Shown: piece by piece, positions 8,901 to 15,154 of the stretch
Position numbering within the stretch: the first letter of the stretch is position 1
How the letters are laid out: every line of letters starts with the position of its first letter
Assembly: GCA_020024055.1 (NCBI GenBank)
Contig: JAHHUI010000010.1
Location: forward strand, 1-27,612
From: Spirochaetaceae bacterium
Lineage (GTDB): Bacteria; Spirochaetota; Spirochaetia; WRBN01
DNA: 27,612 nucleotides
Direction: 5' to 3'
Notes under the pieces: model-generated
Database searches by the model: none
What the model was told of the DNA's origin: nothing
The model's input: only the letters and a program-made list of their open reading frames with translations
Translations under genes and position numbers: made by a program

Positions 8901-9522
8901 TGCCAATACCCCTTTAGAAAATTTCTTACAAGACCCCTTTGTGCAAGATGTGGCAGATATCATGATCAGCCGGCATATGAGCGTGAATTACCATTATGAT
9001 AAAGACTATATTAAAACCGTGAAAGAAATGGTATGGAACAGCCTGAACACCCCCATTGCCCAGCTGGGCAATCTGCGCTTGGCAGAGCTGAACAGCACTG
9101 ACAAACTGCATGAAGTGGAATTTCTTCTGCATATTCCGCAAAGCTGCACATTGCAGACACCCTCTTTTTGCACACAGATTAAAGGCGGATATTTGCGCGG
9201 ATTTTTAGACCTGATTTTCATCCACAATGATCGTTATTTTGTGGTGGACTGGAAAACAACACGCCTGGGCTCTGTGCAAAGCTCTTATGCAGCAGAATAT
9301 TTGCCCAAGGCAATGACAGAGCATGGCTATGACATGCAGGCCTTGATTTATACACATGCCCTCTGTGAATATTTACGAACAAAAGGAAATAAAAATGAAG
9401 AAAAAATAGGCAGTGTGATTTATATATTTTCGCGGGGGGCAAATCCGGCATATCCGGGCGACGGGCTGGATGTGCAGCAGCCTTCCAAAGAAAATATCCA
9501 GCGTTTATTTATCAATTCTTAA
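5968..9522 (+). CDS. recB: RecB-like exonuclease V beta subunit (UvrD-type helicase plus nuclease)
   Basis: 1184 residues, the usual RecB length (E. coli 1180). Superfamily 1 helicase motifs appear in order: I EASAGTGKTYTLTRLL, Ia VITFTRNATAELKDRM, II ALIDEFQDTNHFQW, III IGDPKQLIYYFRGS, IV RDNFRSHE, V VRILTIHQAKGLEY and VI FYVMATRAKSH. The C-terminal RecB nuclease has GNAFHGIME, RGFLDLIF, VVDWKTTRLG and the YDMQALIYTHAL helix, very close to E. coli RecB. In RecBCD it is the 3'-5' motor and the nuclease that processes double-strand breaks. recC and recD are not adjacent. The ATG at 5968 has no clear ribosome site, so translation may be coupled to nagB. A 12-base tandem duplication (8332-8355) repeats the residues MQEN between motifs V and VI. 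Confidence 0.94.
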   Translation: MSNLDPFLLHLPPEALEKPLMLEASAGTGKTYTLTRLLLAYLLYQNIPIDKILVITFTRNATAELKDRMSQLLHESLDNPDLSGEIKDKLIQIIADFDNLSIITIDSFLQQTFQNSCLETAANPQLRPTEDNSWLNEAAHDYFRRFGALFDEERRMQLSLLAFSALAKMKNSFGGEEPIKDFSDCFPWLIDNILNKAFLREYNIFPGENESEKAWETEEKYAGGKSDIFTIFHRLRREQHRGLAELNLSQEMMAKTASLSELLILLGTYKSKTSKSPWNKLCGKNIRKKYPALQELYEVLFPLVDNGKQKNPHLAAMASHFLRHFHHHTNFILKDKEAQLNVMRLGDPTAYLYDLLHKDTDAAWLHKLRRRHCVALIDEFQDTNHFQWTILHKLFQPTGTQKNTYALIGDPKQLIYYFRGSTPETYAQAKNLLPRQQVYQLRDNFRSHETVLAGINFWFSHIFAHTSHGYTAVRAANETVMRLQAPALEKQAGITFLACENPPALLTSGKAKNLAYALCVQQIYELLHNEDYQLIDDVTGECRRVHGADIACLVSTHREGKELKNVLDAWYIPGTLLENNSSIYETEEYEHVLIFLKALALPFSAPLRNRVLLSPLFGLFPQQLLPTQENLALLEEFYVRFNTWRHAANSRKIAQVFDQIFYQYGYFERLMAHSDGERRFVNMRHLVSILLREERTAGQGSGPNYLYQRLKTLKEQRRKEDNARIRLETDSDAVRILTIHQAKGLEYGIVFGIFGIKQLPTENTEYAIQKDQKPILDMALGEEHSHVHMQENMQENMRKFYVMATRAKSHLFLPLIMTKLPSYYSHALSYLANETLRKDIISADKDIYAEKAKNLYTQIQDLDKDPDSPFSCLPMVIQEQPCAQPRALPREILEDLSAASLRHASGFNRRIRHISSYTSLWQNKQSEEDEDYMNEIINDEDESFIDDAQTRLTPLNLGGGTSLGNAFHGIMENLPFHFANTPLENFLQDPFVQDVADIMISRHMSVNYHYDKDYIKTVKEMVWNSLNTPIAQLGNLRLAELNSTDKLHEVEFLLHIPQSCTLQTPSFCTQIKGGYLRGFLDLIFIHNDRYFVVDWKTTRLGSVQSSYAAEYLPKAMTEHGYDMQALIYTHALCEYLRTKGNKNEEKIGSVIYIFSRGANPAYPGDGLDVQQPSKENIQRLFINS
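8332..8355 (+). repeat. 12-bp tandem duplication inside recB
   Basis: ATGCAGGAAAAT occurs twice in a row and encodes MQENMQEN between helicase motifs V and VI. It keeps the frame. Confidence 0.8.
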
Positions 9523-9555
9523 TTAATTTTACAGGGGCACAAATCTCCTGGCGGG

Positions 9556-10551
9556 CTATTGGCCTGCTGCCGTGCGCGCACGGCGCACGGCGCGCACATA
9601 ATTCGGGTCAGACTCATCCCATTCCCTGCGCGGGGGTGCAGGGTGCACTTCATCCGCCGTGGTGGCCACGGTTTTCATAAATTTCTTTGCTTCTTCATAA
9701 GAGAAAGACTGGGGACTGTGACTTTCATATTCAATCGTGATGCTGCCGCCGGCTGTCAATCCGCCAAGAACACCAACCAGGTCATTATAGGTTATTTTGG
9801 CATTATACAAACCGGTAGCAGAAATGGTGCCATTCATTTTCACGCCCATGGGCCGCAGGGTAATTTGCATTTTAGGATTGCCATTCAAAATCGTTTCAAA
9901 ATCAGCATAATTTTCAAAATGACTCAATGATTTGTTAATTTTTGACATGTAATGATAGCTTCCCGAGGCACGACCCAAGACAGTATCATCTAAACCCATA
10001 GAACCAAAATTAGGTATGCGGCCCTGCGCGAATTGCATAGTATAGTCCATATCTCTAGCCGCTTCAATCGAATCCACGGGCTTGCGATTTCCCGTAATAG
10101 TATTAGAAAATACCGACTCCCCCCAATAGCGCAGCGCCGTGATGCGGTATTGATAGCGTCTTAAAGGCACTTCAGGTATCTGATGATTATAAGTCATTGT
10201 GGCGGGCAAAGGATAAGGCTGGGAAATCTCGGTTAATAACTTAAAGGCCTTATCAGGCAGATCCGCCGTTTCGCCGTGATGCGGAAATACAGCGCGATAT
10301 ACACGATATCCAGTGGCCTCGGGAACCGGTTTCCATTGCAAGGTTAAATATTTTTCTGTTGTTGTGTGATTATTCGAAACCGTAAAATCTCCCGGCGCCG
10401 CAAGAGTCACATCAGAGCCCACATTGACAATGCCGCCGCTGTGATCGGCAGTCCCGACAAGCATCCGCGAACGTGTGGTGGGAGACATACAGGAAAATAA
10501 CAAAGGGAAAATCATCCATACAAGTTGCGCGTATTTTTTAATCATTCTCAT
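9556..10551 (-). CDS. FN3-domain surface lipoprotein, family copy 1
   Basis: 331 residues from the ATG at 10551 (AAGGA six bases upstream). A lipoprotein signal ends in LLFSC. After a linker (RSRMLVGTADHS) comes an FN3-like domain: EKYLTLQWKPVPEATGYRVY to PLRRYQYRITALRYWGESVF. The rest is a C-terminal domain shared by all five tandem copies, with RDMDYTMQFAQ, NFGSMGL, the core NYADFETILNGNP, MNGTISATGLYNAKITYNDL and HPAPPRREWDESDP. I do not recognise this domain and assign no function. An outer-membrane or surface location is inferred from the lipobox, and a binding role from FN3. It has its own promoter and a palindrome upstream. It converges on recB with 33 bases between the genes. Confidence 0.85.
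   Translation of the reverse strand: MRMIKKYAQLVWMIFPLLFSCMSPTTRSRMLVGTADHSGGIVNVGSDVTLAAPGDFTVSNNHTTTEKYLTLQWKPVPEATGYRVYRAVFPHHGETADLPDKAFKLLTEISQPYPLPATMTYNHQIPEVPLRRYQYRITALRYWGESVFSNTITGNRKPVDSIEAARDMDYTMQFAQGRIPNFGSMGLDDTVLGRASGSYHYMSKINKSLSHFENYADFETILNGNPKMQITLRPMGVKMNGTISATGLYNAKITYNDLVGVLGGLTAGGSITIEYESHSPQSFSYEEAKKFMKTVATTADEVHPAPPRREWDESDPNYVRAVRRARTAAGQ
9572..9597. repeat. GC-rich inverted repeat at the end of lipoprotein copy 1
   Basis: GTGCGCGC (9572-9579) and GCGCGCAC (9590-9597) pair perfectly around a ten-base loop. It lies in the last codons of copy 1, just beyond the recB end, so it could slow or end transcription from both sides. No T run follows on either strand, so it is not a standard terminator. 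Confidence 0.4.
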
Positions 10552-10649
10552 TTCAATCCTTAATTGTAATATCGCCAAGGCTTTACACAATCTCCATTAT
10601 TAGAATTTTTTAAAACCCCGTCAAAATCAATACGATTCTGAAAATAACA

Positions 10650-10667
10650 GTTTCTATAAAAAGAAAC
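10650..10667. promoter_or_regulatory. Palindrome before lipoprotein copy 1 (putative operator)
   Basis: GTTTCTATAAAAAGAAAC, an 18-base palindrome with one mismatch and two central bases. It begins about eight bases after the -10 of the promoter at 10676-10704, so it would cover the transcription start. Close relatives precede copies 3 and 4. Confidence 0.65.
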
Positions 10668-10675
10668 AATTATTC

Positions 10676-10704
10676 ATAATAATAACTCATAACAACAATG
10701 TCAA
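10676..10704 (-). promoter_or_regulatory. Promoter of lipoprotein copy 1, TTGACA-17-TATTAT
   Basis: A perfect TTGACA (10704-10699), exactly 17 bases, then TATTAT (10681-10676). It lies in the 145-base gap after copy 2 and 125 bases before the copy 1 start. The following palindrome suggests repression at the start site. Confidence 0.7.
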
Positions 10705-10735
10705 TAAATTAATTCTTTCTTTTTTATCAGCTTTA

Positions 10736-11740
10736 TCATTTTATTCCCGAGGAAAGGTTTGCCATTTTACGCATTGTATGAGTATATTCCAAGTCTGATT
10801 CATCCCATTCGCTTGCCGGCGGTCTAGGCTTCACCTCATTGGTATCATAGGCCACTGTTTTTAACAAATTTCGCATTTGATCATAGCTGTAGTCTTTTTG
10901 TAAGATTCCCTTGCTGGGATGATAATAGACAATCTTAATCTTGCCTTTCCTGGCATAGCCGCCCACCACACAAAAAAGATCATCATAAGTCATCACAGCT
11001 TTATACAGGCCGCTGACATTAATATCACCTTTCATGCGCACGCCCAAAGGGAAAAGACTGATTTTCATAGATGGATTTCCGTTCAAAATTGTTTCGAAAT
11101 CAGCATAATTTTCAAATTTACTCATAATTTTAGACATTTTTGAAGCATAAAAATAATCTCCCGAAGCTCGCCCATGAATCACAGATTCCTGGCCCTGTCG
11201 GCCAAAATTAGGCACAGCTGTCTGTGCAAAATGTATATTGTAATCAATATCTTTAAGTGCCTCTTCTTCATCAATAGGAATTCTCCAGCCATCTGTCGCC
11301 GAAGACAAAGCTGATTCTTCACGATCATTGATAGATGTAATACGATAGGAATAACGCCTGAGCGGGATCTGTGGAATATCATGATTCCATGTCATCAATG
11401 TGCCCGTTCGGGCAGGAATTTCCACCAGCAGCTTGTAATCTTTCGCCGCCAAGCTTCCTGATTTATATTGATAAGTGGGATAGACAGCATAGTAAATTCG
11501 ATAACTTTGAGCACCAGCAACAGGAGTCCATCGCAATGTCAAATATTTTTCCGTGCCCGTTTTATTATTTAAAATAGAAAGATTCTTCGGCGCCGTCATT
11601 TTGTTGTGCGCTGTTTGAACGGGAAGATGATCATTGTGTTCGCGGGGGGCCACATCAGTGCTTTGATGCAATGCGGCCTTGCCGCAAGATCCTAAAAAGA
11701 CCATTATCGCGCATAAAGCCATTATCTTTCGTATCAGCAT
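10736..11740 (-). CDS. FN3-domain surface lipoprotein, family copy 2
   Basis: 334 residues from the ATG at 11740, where the lipoprotein signal MLIRKIMALCAIMVFLGSC begins. The open frame runs on to 11890, but that part contains a terminator-like hairpin and no signal peptide, so I treat it as untranslated. AAGGAG lies 13 bases before the ATG, a rather long spacing. The FN3-like part is EKYLTLRWTPVAGAQSYRIY to PLRRYSYRITSINDREESAL, and the family domain follows with KDIDYNIHFAQ, NYADFETILNGNP, MKGDINVSGLYKAVMTYDDL and KPRPPASEWDESD. Its linker after the Cys (GKAALHQSTDVAPREH) departs most from the RSxxxGxADHS pattern of the other copies. Function unknown; a surface lipoprotein is inferred. Confidence 0.83.
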   Translation of the reverse strand: MLIRKIMALCAIMVFLGSCGKAALHQSTDVAPREHNDHLPVQTAHNKMTAPKNLSILNNKTGTEKYLTLRWTPVAGAQSYRIYYAVYPTYQYKSGSLAAKDYKLLVEIPARTGTLMTWNHDIPQIPLRRYSYRITSINDREESALSSATDGWRIPIDEEEALKDIDYNIHFAQTAVPNFGRQGQESVIHGRASGDYFYASKMSKIMSKFENYADFETILNGNPSMKISLFPLGVRMKGDINVSGLYKAVMTYDDLFCVVGGYARKGKIKIVYYHPSKGILQKDYSYDQMRNLLKTVAYDTNEVKPRPPASEWDESDLEYTHTMRKMANLSSGIK

Positions 11741-11798
11741 GAATCGAATATATCTCCTTAAATTTATCAGCAAGATGCTTTTATTTGTTTCTTCAGAC

Positions 11799-11831
11799 AA
11801 AAACATCTTCCCGACATGATCCCGGGAAGAT
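11799..11831 (-). terminator. Hairpin with T run between lipoprotein copies 3 and 2
   Basis: On the minus strand ATCTTCCCG pairs with CGGGAAGAT over nine bases around a nine-base loop, followed by GTTTTTG. It lies 77 bases after the copy 3 stop and about 60 bases before the copy 2 start. It may end copy 3 transcription or act as an attenuator in the copy 2 leader. Confidence 0.65.
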
Positions 11832-11908
11832 ACTGAGTCCTGCGTGTTTTCAATGAAATATAAATGTAATATAGTTATAAGCTGCCGCAAAGAACAGCTT
11901 TTTATACA

Positions 11909-12898
11909 TCATCGATTATAAGAAGCACTGGCTTCATTCCACTCGCTTTCTGGCGGGCGGCTGTGCTTTTCGGCAGCAGTGCTGGCGATAGTTTTCATCA
12001 GATTTTTTGCATCATTAAAAGAATAAGTCCTTTTCAATGTTCCGCGAGTGGGATGATCATATTCAATAGTCACTGAACCGCTTTTGCTATATCCGCCGAC
12101 GACACCAAAAAGATCATGATAGGTTAATCTTGCTGAATAAAGCCCAGAAGCTGTAATGACGCCATTCATGTATACTCCCTGGGGAATAAGACTTACCTTC
12201 ATCCTTAGGGCCCCATTCAGCACTGTTTCAAAATCGGCGTAATTCGTAAATCTGCTGGCCTGATAATTCCATTTTGAAGCATAATGATAAGTGCCCGAAC
12301 CACGGCCCTGCACATCTGCCTGAAGGCCCTGGTTGCCAAAATTTTTAATAGCCGTCTGCGCAAAGTGTATCGTATAATCCATATCCTGCAAAGCTTCTTT
12401 TTCATCCGTAGGCATACGATAGCCCACCACAGGGCCGGCAAAATTGGATTCTCCAGTGTCATTGACAGCTGTCACATAGAATGAATACCGACGCAGCGGA
12501 ATATGGGGAATATGATAATCAAATGTTAAATATTCCTTTGAATCCCAGGCGGGAATGACCTCTTGAAGAAGTTTATAAGCACGGGTATCCAGATTTGACT
12601 GATATGTATGGGTGGGATAGACAGCGCGGTACACACGGTATTTTTTCGCCCCGTCAACTTTTTTCCATGTTAATACGAGATAGGTCTCCGTCGCTGTTTT
12701 ATTATTTATTATCTGAAATTCTTCGGGTGCGGAAAGCGCCGAACCCAAATGATCACTTCCCGATCCACTGGAACCCACATTGGACATATCATCAAAATTC
12801 GCTTTGCCTATTGACTGTCTGTAAGACATCGGAGACTGACACGCTATCAACAAAATAACCAAAAAACAAAGGACTTCTAAATAAATCTGCCTTCTCAT
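11909..12898 (-). CDS. FN3-domain surface lipoprotein, family copy 3
   Basis: 329 residues. The ATG at 12898 has GGAGG ten bases upstream. The signal peptide ends in the lipobox LIAC, followed by QSPMSYRQSIGKANF and a Gly/Ser-rich stretch (NVGSSGSGSDHLGS). The FN3-like part is ETYLVLTWKKVDGAKKYRVY to PLRRYSFYVTAVNDTGESNF. The shared C-terminal domain shows QDMDYTIHFAQ, NFGNQGL, NYADFETVLNGAL, MNGVITASGLYSARLTYHDL and HSRPPESEWNEAS. It ends shortly after SEWNEA, without the arginine-rich tail of copies 1 and 4. The 18-base palindrome lies 34 bases before its start. Function unknown. Confidence 0.85.
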   Translation of the reverse strand: MRRQIYLEVLCFLVILLIACQSPMSYRQSIGKANFDDMSNVGSSGSGSDHLGSALSAPEEFQIINNKTATETYLVLTWKKVDGAKKYRVYRAVYPTHTYQSNLDTRAYKLLQEVIPAWDSKEYLTFDYHIPHIPLRRYSFYVTAVNDTGESNFAGPVVGYRMPTDEKEALQDMDYTIHFAQTAIKNFGNQGLQADVQGRGSGTYHYASKWNYQASRFTNYADFETVLNGALRMKVSLIPQGVYMNGVITASGLYSARLTYHDLFGVVGGYSKSGSVTIEYDHPTRGTLKRTYSFNDAKNLMKTIASTAAEKHSRPPESEWNEASASYNR

Positions 12899-12931
12899 TT
12901 ATAAAAAACCTCCATACATTCAATGTTATTT

Positions 12932-12949
12932 GTTTCTTTCAAAAGAAAC
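12932..12949. promoter_or_regulatory. Palindrome before lipoprotein copy 3 (putative operator)
   Basis: GTTTCTTTCAAAAGAAAC: two eight-base arms pair perfectly around CA. The identical 18 bases occur at 14062-14079. A TATTAT at 12961-12956 lies six bases upstream on the coding strand, so the palindrome again sits at the likely start of transcription. Confidence 0.7.
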
Positions 12950-12996
12950 GCCAAAATAATAAATCACGGGCAATATACGCCTGATTATCCGTAAAA

Positions 12997-14019
12997 TTAT
13001 AAAGCACGGGCCTGCACAGTTCTTGCGGCCATGCGTGCGGCGCGTGTATAGCCGGGATCTGATTCATCCCATTCGCTTTTAGGGGGACGAGGATGCAGCT
13101 CGGCGGCATTATGAGCCACTGTTTTCAAAAGTTTGCGCGCCTCTTCATAAGAATATTTTCTTTCTTCCTTGGCGCCACTGGGGAGATAATAAGTAATGAT
13201 GATCTCGCCCGAACGCGTGAAGCCGCCTTCCACCCCCACAAGATCTTTATAAGTCACTGTGGCGTTATAAAGGCCCTTGGCATGGATAGTACCATTCATT
13301 CTTGTGCCAAGAGGAGACCAATTTATCTTCATGGAAAAGTCCCGACCATTGGTTAAAATTGTCTCAAAATCACCATAATTTGAAAATTCACTCTTAATTT
13401 TAGTCATTTTTGAAGCATAATGATAAGTGCCGGCATTGGCACGATCAGTGACTGTGACCTCTAAGCCCTGTTTGCCAAAATTAGGTATGCCGCTCTGCAC
13501 AAAATGCATTGTATAGTCAATATCCAATAAAGCTTCCTGCGCGTCCACAGGCACTCTGTATCCATCGACAAAACCAGAAAAACTACTCTCTCCATTGCCG
13601 TTCACTGCCGTGATAACGTAAGAATAACGCCTTAAGGGCAAATGCGGGATCGGATCATGATAGGACATTGTAGATGCCAGGCGATCGGCGGGAATCTCGA
13701 TATGCCTTTTATAAGCCTTAGCTTCAAGACTGCCGCTCGCATGTGCATGGGTGGGATAGACAGCACGATAAATAACATACGCATCGGCATCAGGCACGCT
13801 GTCCCATTGCAGCGTTAAATACTTGTCTTGAAATGTGTTGTTATTAAGAACAAAAAGTTTCGGCGGCACTAATTTATCATTTGAGCCCACCTCGCCCTGG
13901 CTGTCGCTGTGATCCGCGTCACCGACACCCGCGCTGGATCGCCTTGTTGGAACCGCACACGAAATAAAAGCAAAAATCATCAGTAAAGAGATAGATATCA
14001 AAAAACTACGCTTGAACAT
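12997..14019 (-). CDS. FN3-domain surface lipoprotein, family copy 4
   Basis: 340 residues. The ATG at 14019 has AAGGA nine bases upstream. The lipobox is FISC, followed by AVPTRRSSAGVGDADHSDSQ. The FN3-like domain runs from DKYLTLQWDSVPDADAYVIY to PLRRYSYVITAVNGNGESSF. The family domain has LDIDYTMHFVQ, NFGKQGL, SNYGDFETILTNG, MNGTIHAKGLYNATVTYKDL, SYEEARKLLKTVA and HPRPPKSEWDESDP, then an arginine-rich tail. Two palindromes precede it, the nearer 43 bases from the start. It is the longest copy and, with copy 1, the closest to a family consensus. A surface location is inferred and the function is unknown. Confidence 0.85.
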   Translation of the reverse strand: MFKRSFLISISLLMIFAFISCAVPTRRSSAGVGDADHSDSQGEVGSNDKLVPPKLFVLNNNTFQDKYLTLQWDSVPDADAYVIYRAVYPTHAHASGSLEAKAYKRHIEIPADRLASTMSYHDPIPHLPLRRYSYVITAVNGNGESSFSGFVDGYRVPVDAQEALLDIDYTMHFVQSGIPNFGKQGLEVTVTDRANAGTYHYASKMTKIKSEFSNYGDFETILTNGRDFSMKINWSPLGTRMNGTIHAKGLYNATVTYKDLVGVEGGFTRSGEIIITYYLPSGAKEERKYSYEEARKLLKTVAHNAAELHPRPPKSEWDESDPGYTRAARMAARTVQARAL

Positions 14020-14061
14020 TTTTAAAATTCCTTCAGATAATATTCTTTCATTAAAATTTAT

Positions 14062-14079
14062 GTTTCTTTCAAAAGAAAC
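14062..14079. promoter_or_regulatory. Palindrome before lipoprotein copy 4, proximal site
   Basis: GTTTCTTTCAAAAGAAAC, identical over 18 bases to the site before copy 3 and set 43 bases before the copy 4 start. Confidence 0.7.
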
Positions 14080-14130
14080 ACGCTATCATGACTGCGCTGT
14101 ACAACATTCAATCATATCGACACTCTTTAC

Positions 14131-14163
14131 GTTTCTTTTAATAGAAACATAAAAATATGTCAA
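14131..14163 (-). promoter_or_regulatory. Distal palindrome and -35 element before lipoprotein copy 4
   Basis: GTTTCTTTTAATAGAAAC (14131-14148) is a third relative of the palindrome with one arm mismatch. A perfect TTGACA (14163-14158 on the minus strand) lies upstream; 17 bases after it comes TAAAAG, a weak -10 inside the palindrome. A regulator bound here would block the promoter. Confidence 0.5.
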
Positions 14164-14170
14164 GCCCCTC

Positions 14171-14964
14171 TTAGAAAGATTTTATTCTATACTGTGTGCG
14201 GATCTCAGGGTGGCATGATAATAAACCCCAAGCGGTGATATTTCCATTCATTCTTGTGCCCATAGGATTCAGTGTCACAGTTATCTTAGGGTTTCCGTTT
14301 AAAACGGTCTCAAAATCCGCATAATTTTCAAATTGACTCGTTATATTAGTCATTTCAGAAGCATAATAATAAATTCCCGAAGCTCGCCCGGGCACAATCA
14401 CTTTCAATCCCATCTGCCCAAAATGAGGAATGGAAGACTGGGCAAAATGTATCGTATAATCCATATCTTTCAGGACTTCTTTTTCGTCCATAGGCATGCG
14501 ATAGTAGCCTTCGACAGTCTTGGAAAAAACAGATTCTCCCTCTTCATTCACCGAGGTGACGCGATAGGCATAACGGCGCAGCGGAACAGAAGGCAAATCA
14601 TTCCTGAATCCATTATATCTTTATGATGAAAATCTTGTGCCTGCAGTTCTATCAGGCGTTTAAAAGCCTGATCAGGCAAGCCGGACGTATAGGTATGGGC
14701 CGGATACACCGCTCTGCACACACGATAGCCGGCGGCCCCGGGAACGAGATTCCATCGCAGCATTAAGTATTTCTGCTCGGCGGTGGCATTATTTTCAATC
14801 TGAACATTCTCGGGAGCAGGCAGCAATAAATTCGTTCCCACCTGCGCAATTTCAGCACTGTGATCCGCATTGCCCATATTGATGCGGCTGCGCATGATAG
14901 GATTTTTACAGGAGGCCATCATGATCAGTCCAATGCATATTTGATTGACAATTCTATAATTCAT
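14171..14964 (-). pseudogene. FN3-domain surface lipoprotein, copy 5, frameshifted and truncated
   Basis: The N-terminal frame starts at the ATG at 14964 with a lipobox MASC and the family linker MRSRINMGNADHS, then EQKYLMLRWNLVPGAAGYRV and KRLIELQAQDFHHKD. Homology then continues in another frame as NDLPSVPLRRYAYRVTSVNE, with a one-base loss or equivalent near 14597-14610. The second frame carries KDMDYTIHFAQ, NYADFETVLNGNP and TRMNGNITAWGL. After that the family sequence breaks off near 14232 and is replaced by LSCHPEIRTQYRIKSF and a stop, so about 100 residues of the C-terminal domain are missing. Two independent lesions make a dead copy likely, though the frameshift alone could be a sequencing error. 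Confidence 0.8.
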
Positions 14965-15064
14965 TGCACACACCCCGGGCAAAATCCCGCGCGATGAATT
15001 TACCGATGAGAATGCCCGGCGTCCAGGGTATTTTTACAGAAAAACCACTCAGCAAAAAAATTCA

Positions 15065-15090
15065 TGAAACAAAAAAATCACATGTGAAAC
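15065..15090. promoter_or_regulatory. Two direct half-sites before lipoprotein copy 5
   Basis: TGAAACAAAA occurs at 15065-15074 and 15085-15094, 20 bases apart, about two helical turns. GAAAC is the half-site of the palindromes before copies 1, 3 and 4. A full palindrome is absent here. The 172-base gap (14983-15154) holds nothing else I can support. Confidence 0.3.
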
Positions 15091-15154
15091 AAAATATGTT
15101 CATCATACTTATTTACGCCAAATTAGATTAAAAACACTTTAAAACATGGAAATT

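Noticed and set aside
9572..9597. Bidirectional terminator between recB and lipoprotein copy 1
   Set aside because: The stem is strong but no T run follows on either strand, and it is inside coding sequence. Kept only as an inverted repeat.
11741..11890. Fifty extra N-terminal residues for lipoprotein copy 2
   Set aside because: They would bury the signal peptide inside the protein, and they cover a terminator-like hairpin. The ATG at 11740 fits the family.
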